Source: Acidobacteriota bacterium (GTDB taxonomy: Bacteria; Acidobacteriota; Terriglobia; Acidiferrales; UBA7541). Taken from it: a stretch of 13,412 nucleotides of DNA. The stretch covers positions 1 through 13,412 of the forward strand of contig PMOP01000057.1 of the NCBI GenBank assembly GCA_003161495.1, in the 5' to 3' direction. Made by a program: the position numbers and the translations under genes. Under the pieces are notes generated by a model. It was given only the letters and a program-made list of their open reading frames with translations. It was not told the origin of the DNA and did not search any database. Positions 11,256 to 13,412 of the stretch are shown piece by piece; the first letter of the stretch is position 1; every line of letters starts with the position of its first letter.

Positions 11256-13412
11256 TTACTTCGCCGCCGGCGCGAGCCCAAGCGACTCCATCACGGCATC
11301 GTGCACAGCCGGCCGCACGGCGGCGATCTTGTCGTTTTCACGCGTCGGATAAACGCGATTGGTCAGCAGGATCACAAATAGCCCGCGGTCGGGATCAATC
11401 CAGATGGAAGTGCCGGTAAATCCCAAATGCCCAAACGTGCGCGAAGAAAAATATCGGCCGCTGGAGGAATTAGGCGTCGGCGTCATCCACCCAAGCGTGC
11501 GAGCGCCGCCCGCGATCGCCTGCGGTGCGGTGAATTGCGCAATCGTGGCGCGATTGAGCAGGCGGTGGTGCCCGTAAATTCCACCGTTCAGAAGCATCTG
11601 GCAAAATGCCGCGAGGTCGGAAGCCGTGGTGAACATGCCGGCGTGTCCCGCGACGCCGCCCATGGCGAACGCGTTTTCGTCATGCACGGCGCCTTGCACG
11701 AGCGCCTTACGAAAAGTCTCGTCATTTTCCGTTGGAGCGATGCGGCTCAGAACCGCCTTCGGTGGATTGAACATCGTCTCCGCCATGCCCAGCGGCACGA
11801 AGATTTCCTCGTGCGCGAGTTGGTCCACTGTTTTGCCCGTGGCGCGTTCCAGAATTTCGCCGAGCAGAATAAAACCGAGGTCAGAGTAAATCGTTTTCGT
11901 CCCCGGCGCGTATTCGAGGGGCTCTTTGCAAATTGCGGCGATGAATTCGCGCTTGGAACGAAGCGTAAGAAAATAATCCTTGTGCGCGGGTAGACCCGAA
12001 GAGTGCGTCAGTAAATTTCGGACCGTAACCGTTCTGCGCCAGTCCGGATTCGGCCCGTCATTCCATTCAGGAATAAAGCGCGCCACGGGCAAGTCCAGCC
12101 CGATGCGGCCCGCTTCCGCTTGCATTGCAACGAGCGTCGTGGTGACAACCGGCTTGGTCAGCGAAGCGGCGTCGTAGATCGTGTCCGCAATAACGGCCGG
12201 CGATTTCGCATCATACGTTTGGCGCCCGAATGGATGGACGCTCAGTTCTCCCTGGTAGCCGACAGCCAGCACGCCGCCGGGAAACGCGCGATCGGCAACG
12301 GCATGATCGAGCACATCGTACGCGCGCTGCAATTTCGTTTGCGATTGTGCGCCGGCCTCGCGCAATTTCATGGGATTCGCTGCGAGATTGAGTCCCGCGC
12401 CGAGCGCGGCGACACCCGGCACATTCACCGGCAAGCGCCCCGCGACAGCCGTCTGCCCAAAGAGAGCGCGGCCCATCGCCCATTGCGCGACATCTACGGT
12501 GCTGAAAGCGGCGATCCACGTTTTGGCCGCGGGAAAACGCTCGACAAGATACGGACTGCCGAAGCACGCAACGACTACGGGCTTGCCCGCGGCCAGCAGG
12601 CGATCCACGACGGCGGCTTCGTCGTCGGGGAGGCCAATGCTGCCCTTGCGATCGGCAACGCGCACGAAAATCGCGGCAATCGCGACGTCGTACGTATCGG
12701 GCGGCGGCAATTTCACCGTGTCGGCGCGCACAAAACGCGTGTCCATGCGCACGGTCGCCAGCGAATCGACGCGCCAGCGAATTTCGCTTTCCAGGTTTCC
12801 CGCCGGATACGGATCGTTGTCGCCCGAGGCGGCGACCAGCAGGACCCGCGACGGCTTCGTCGAATCGAGCGGAAGTATGTGCTGATCGTCGCGAAGCAAC
12901 GTGACGCCGCGATCGGCTATGTCCAGCGCCGCGCGATCAAATTCGGGGCGGTCAAACGTGCCCGCCAACGCATCGAGGTCCACCAGCTTCGATTTGGTCA
13001 GTCCGAGTTTTGCTTTGGCGCGAAGAACGCGCGTCACGGCCTCGTCAACGCGCGCCATTGGAATTCGCCCGGACGCCGCCGCTTCATGCACGGCTTGCAA
13101 GGCCGCGTCCAGCACGGGCGGAACGAGCAGCACATCGGCGCCTGCGAGAATCGAACGCACCGCCACTTCACCGGGCGGATAGCGCACCGTCACTCCGCCC
13201 ATGTCCAGCGCATCCGTGACAACCAAGCCGTCAAAACCCATCTTGCCGCGCAGCAAATCCGTAGTGATTTTGGGAGACATCGTCGCGGGCACGTCCGGGT
13301 CAGGCTCCAGCGCGGGAACGGCGAGGTGGCCGGTCATGATCGTGCTCACTCCGGCGTCGATGGCGGCGCGAAAGGGAGCGAGTTCCACGCGATCCAGATG
13401 AGCGCGATCGCT
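11256..13412 (-). CDS. nagZ: GH3 beta-N-acetylglucosaminidase fused to a beta-lactamase-fold (AmiE-like) domain, 5'-truncated
   Basis: The frame stays open to the right edge, so 718 C-terminal residues are visible and the start is missing. Positions count from the first visible residue. The start (RVELAPFRAAIDAGVSTIMTGH) is the middle of a GH3 NagZ-type barrel, and FDGLVVTDALDMGG carries the nucleophile D67. The acid/base loop (KHFPGHGDT type) should lie just outside. Residues about 165-335 form the GH3 C-terminal domain. From about 360 a serine beta-lactamase/PBP-type domain follows: SLTK (S417, K420), Y509-S-D511 (variant of the YxN motif), VHDENAFAMGGVAGHAG and HLGFTG (662-667, KTG-like). 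In Bacillus subtilis NagZ and the beta-lactamase-like amidase AmiE are separate neighbours of murQ; here they are one chain. Likely role: removing GlcNAc, then peptide, from muropeptides. An esterase or other serine hydrolase role for the second domain remains possible. Export cannot be judged. Confidence 0.92.
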   Translation of the reverse strand, partial: SDRAHLDRVELAPFRAAIDAGVSTIMTGHLAVPALEPDPDVPATMSPKITTDLLRGKMGFDGLVVTDALDMGGVTVRYPPGEVAVRSILAGADVLLVPPVLDAALQAVHEAAASGRIPMARVDEAVTRVLRAKAKLGLTKSKLVDLDALAGTFDRPEFDRAALDIADRGVTLLRDDQHILPLDSTKPSRVLLVAASGDNDPYPAGNLESEIRWRVDSLATVRMDTRFVRADTVKLPPPDTYDVAIAAIFVRVADRKGSIGLPDDEAAVVDRLLAAGKPVVVACFGSPYLVERFPAAKTWIAAFSTVDVAQWAMGRALFGQTAVAGRLPVNVPGVAALGAGLNLAANPMKLREAGAQSQTKLQRAYDVLDHAVADRAFPGGVLAVGYQGELSVHPFGRQTYDAKSPAVIADTIYDAASLTKPVVTTTLVAMQAEAGRIGLDLPVARFIPEWNDGPNPDWRRTVTVRNLLTHSSGLPAHKDYFLTLRSKREFIAAICKEPLEYAPGTKTIYSDLGFILLGEILERATGKTVDQLAHEEIFVPLGMAETMFNPPKAVLSRIAPTENDETFRKALVQGAVHDENAFAMGGVAGHAGMFTTASDLAAFCQMLLNGGIYGHHRLLNRATIAQFTAPQAIAGGARTLGWMTPTPNSSSGRYFSSRTFGHLGFTGTSIWIDPDRGLFVILLTNRVYPTRENDKIAAVRPAVHDAVMESLGLAPAAK

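Noticed and set aside
1..13412. tRNA, rRNA, insertion sequences, phage or defence genes
   Set aside because: No tRNA-like cloverleaf, rRNA motif, transposase, integrase, toxin-antitoxin, restriction or other defence domain was seen in any plausible frame.

Overview
The window comes from a moderately GC-rich Gram-negative-type bacterium. Gene content and style suggest Acidobacteriota (Terriglobia-like): TPR proteins with a peptidase-MA-like domain, PilZ proteins next to zinc-ribbon membrane proteins, Ig-fold exported proteins, and dispersed palindromes built on CAGGCTGAAGCCTG. This assignment is inference; there is no rRNA or marker gene to settle it.

Layout. (1) 1-2953, minus strand: an exported putative zinc metalloprotease/TPR protein, then two small exported Ig-like proteins whose genes overlap by 4 nt; the last runs off the left edge. 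(2) 2954-3215: divergent promoter region. (3) 3216-4610, plus strand: a dihydropyrimidinase/hydantoinase with all metal ligands, standing alone. (4) 4611-5049: a gene-free leader with a perfect 21-bp palindrome, a -10-like box and a possible 10-codon upstream ORF. (5) 5050-7461, plus strand: a type I (Cys/formylglycine) arylsulfatase with a C-terminal beta-sandwich domain and no signal peptide, followed by a hairpin. (6) 7650-8572, minus strand: a PilZ-domain protein and a zinc-ribbon membrane protein as an ATGA-overlapping pair behind a good sigma70-type promoter. (7) 8812-13412, minus strand: a peptidoglycan recycling/synthesis cluster. It runs from a GH3 N-acetylglucosaminidase fused to a beta-lactamase-fold (AmiE-like) domain, cut by the right edge, to murQ and then murA.

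The clearest functional unit is region 7. The fused enzyme would remove GlcNAc and then the peptide from muropeptides, MurQ would turn MurNAc-6-phosphate into GlcNAc-6-phosphate, and MurA would commit UDP-GlcNAc back to UDP-MurNAc. The MurNAc kinase or PTS transporter needed between the fused enzyme and MurQ is not in the window. A long imperfect inverted repeat lies just upstream of murQ and a degenerate heptamer array lies just after murA.

Nothing here is a clearly new defence or mobile system. The items most worth a second look are the muropeptide-rescue fusion cluster, the sulfatase operator/leader region, the inverted repeat before murQ, and dyads placed between the -35 and -10 boxes of two promoters.
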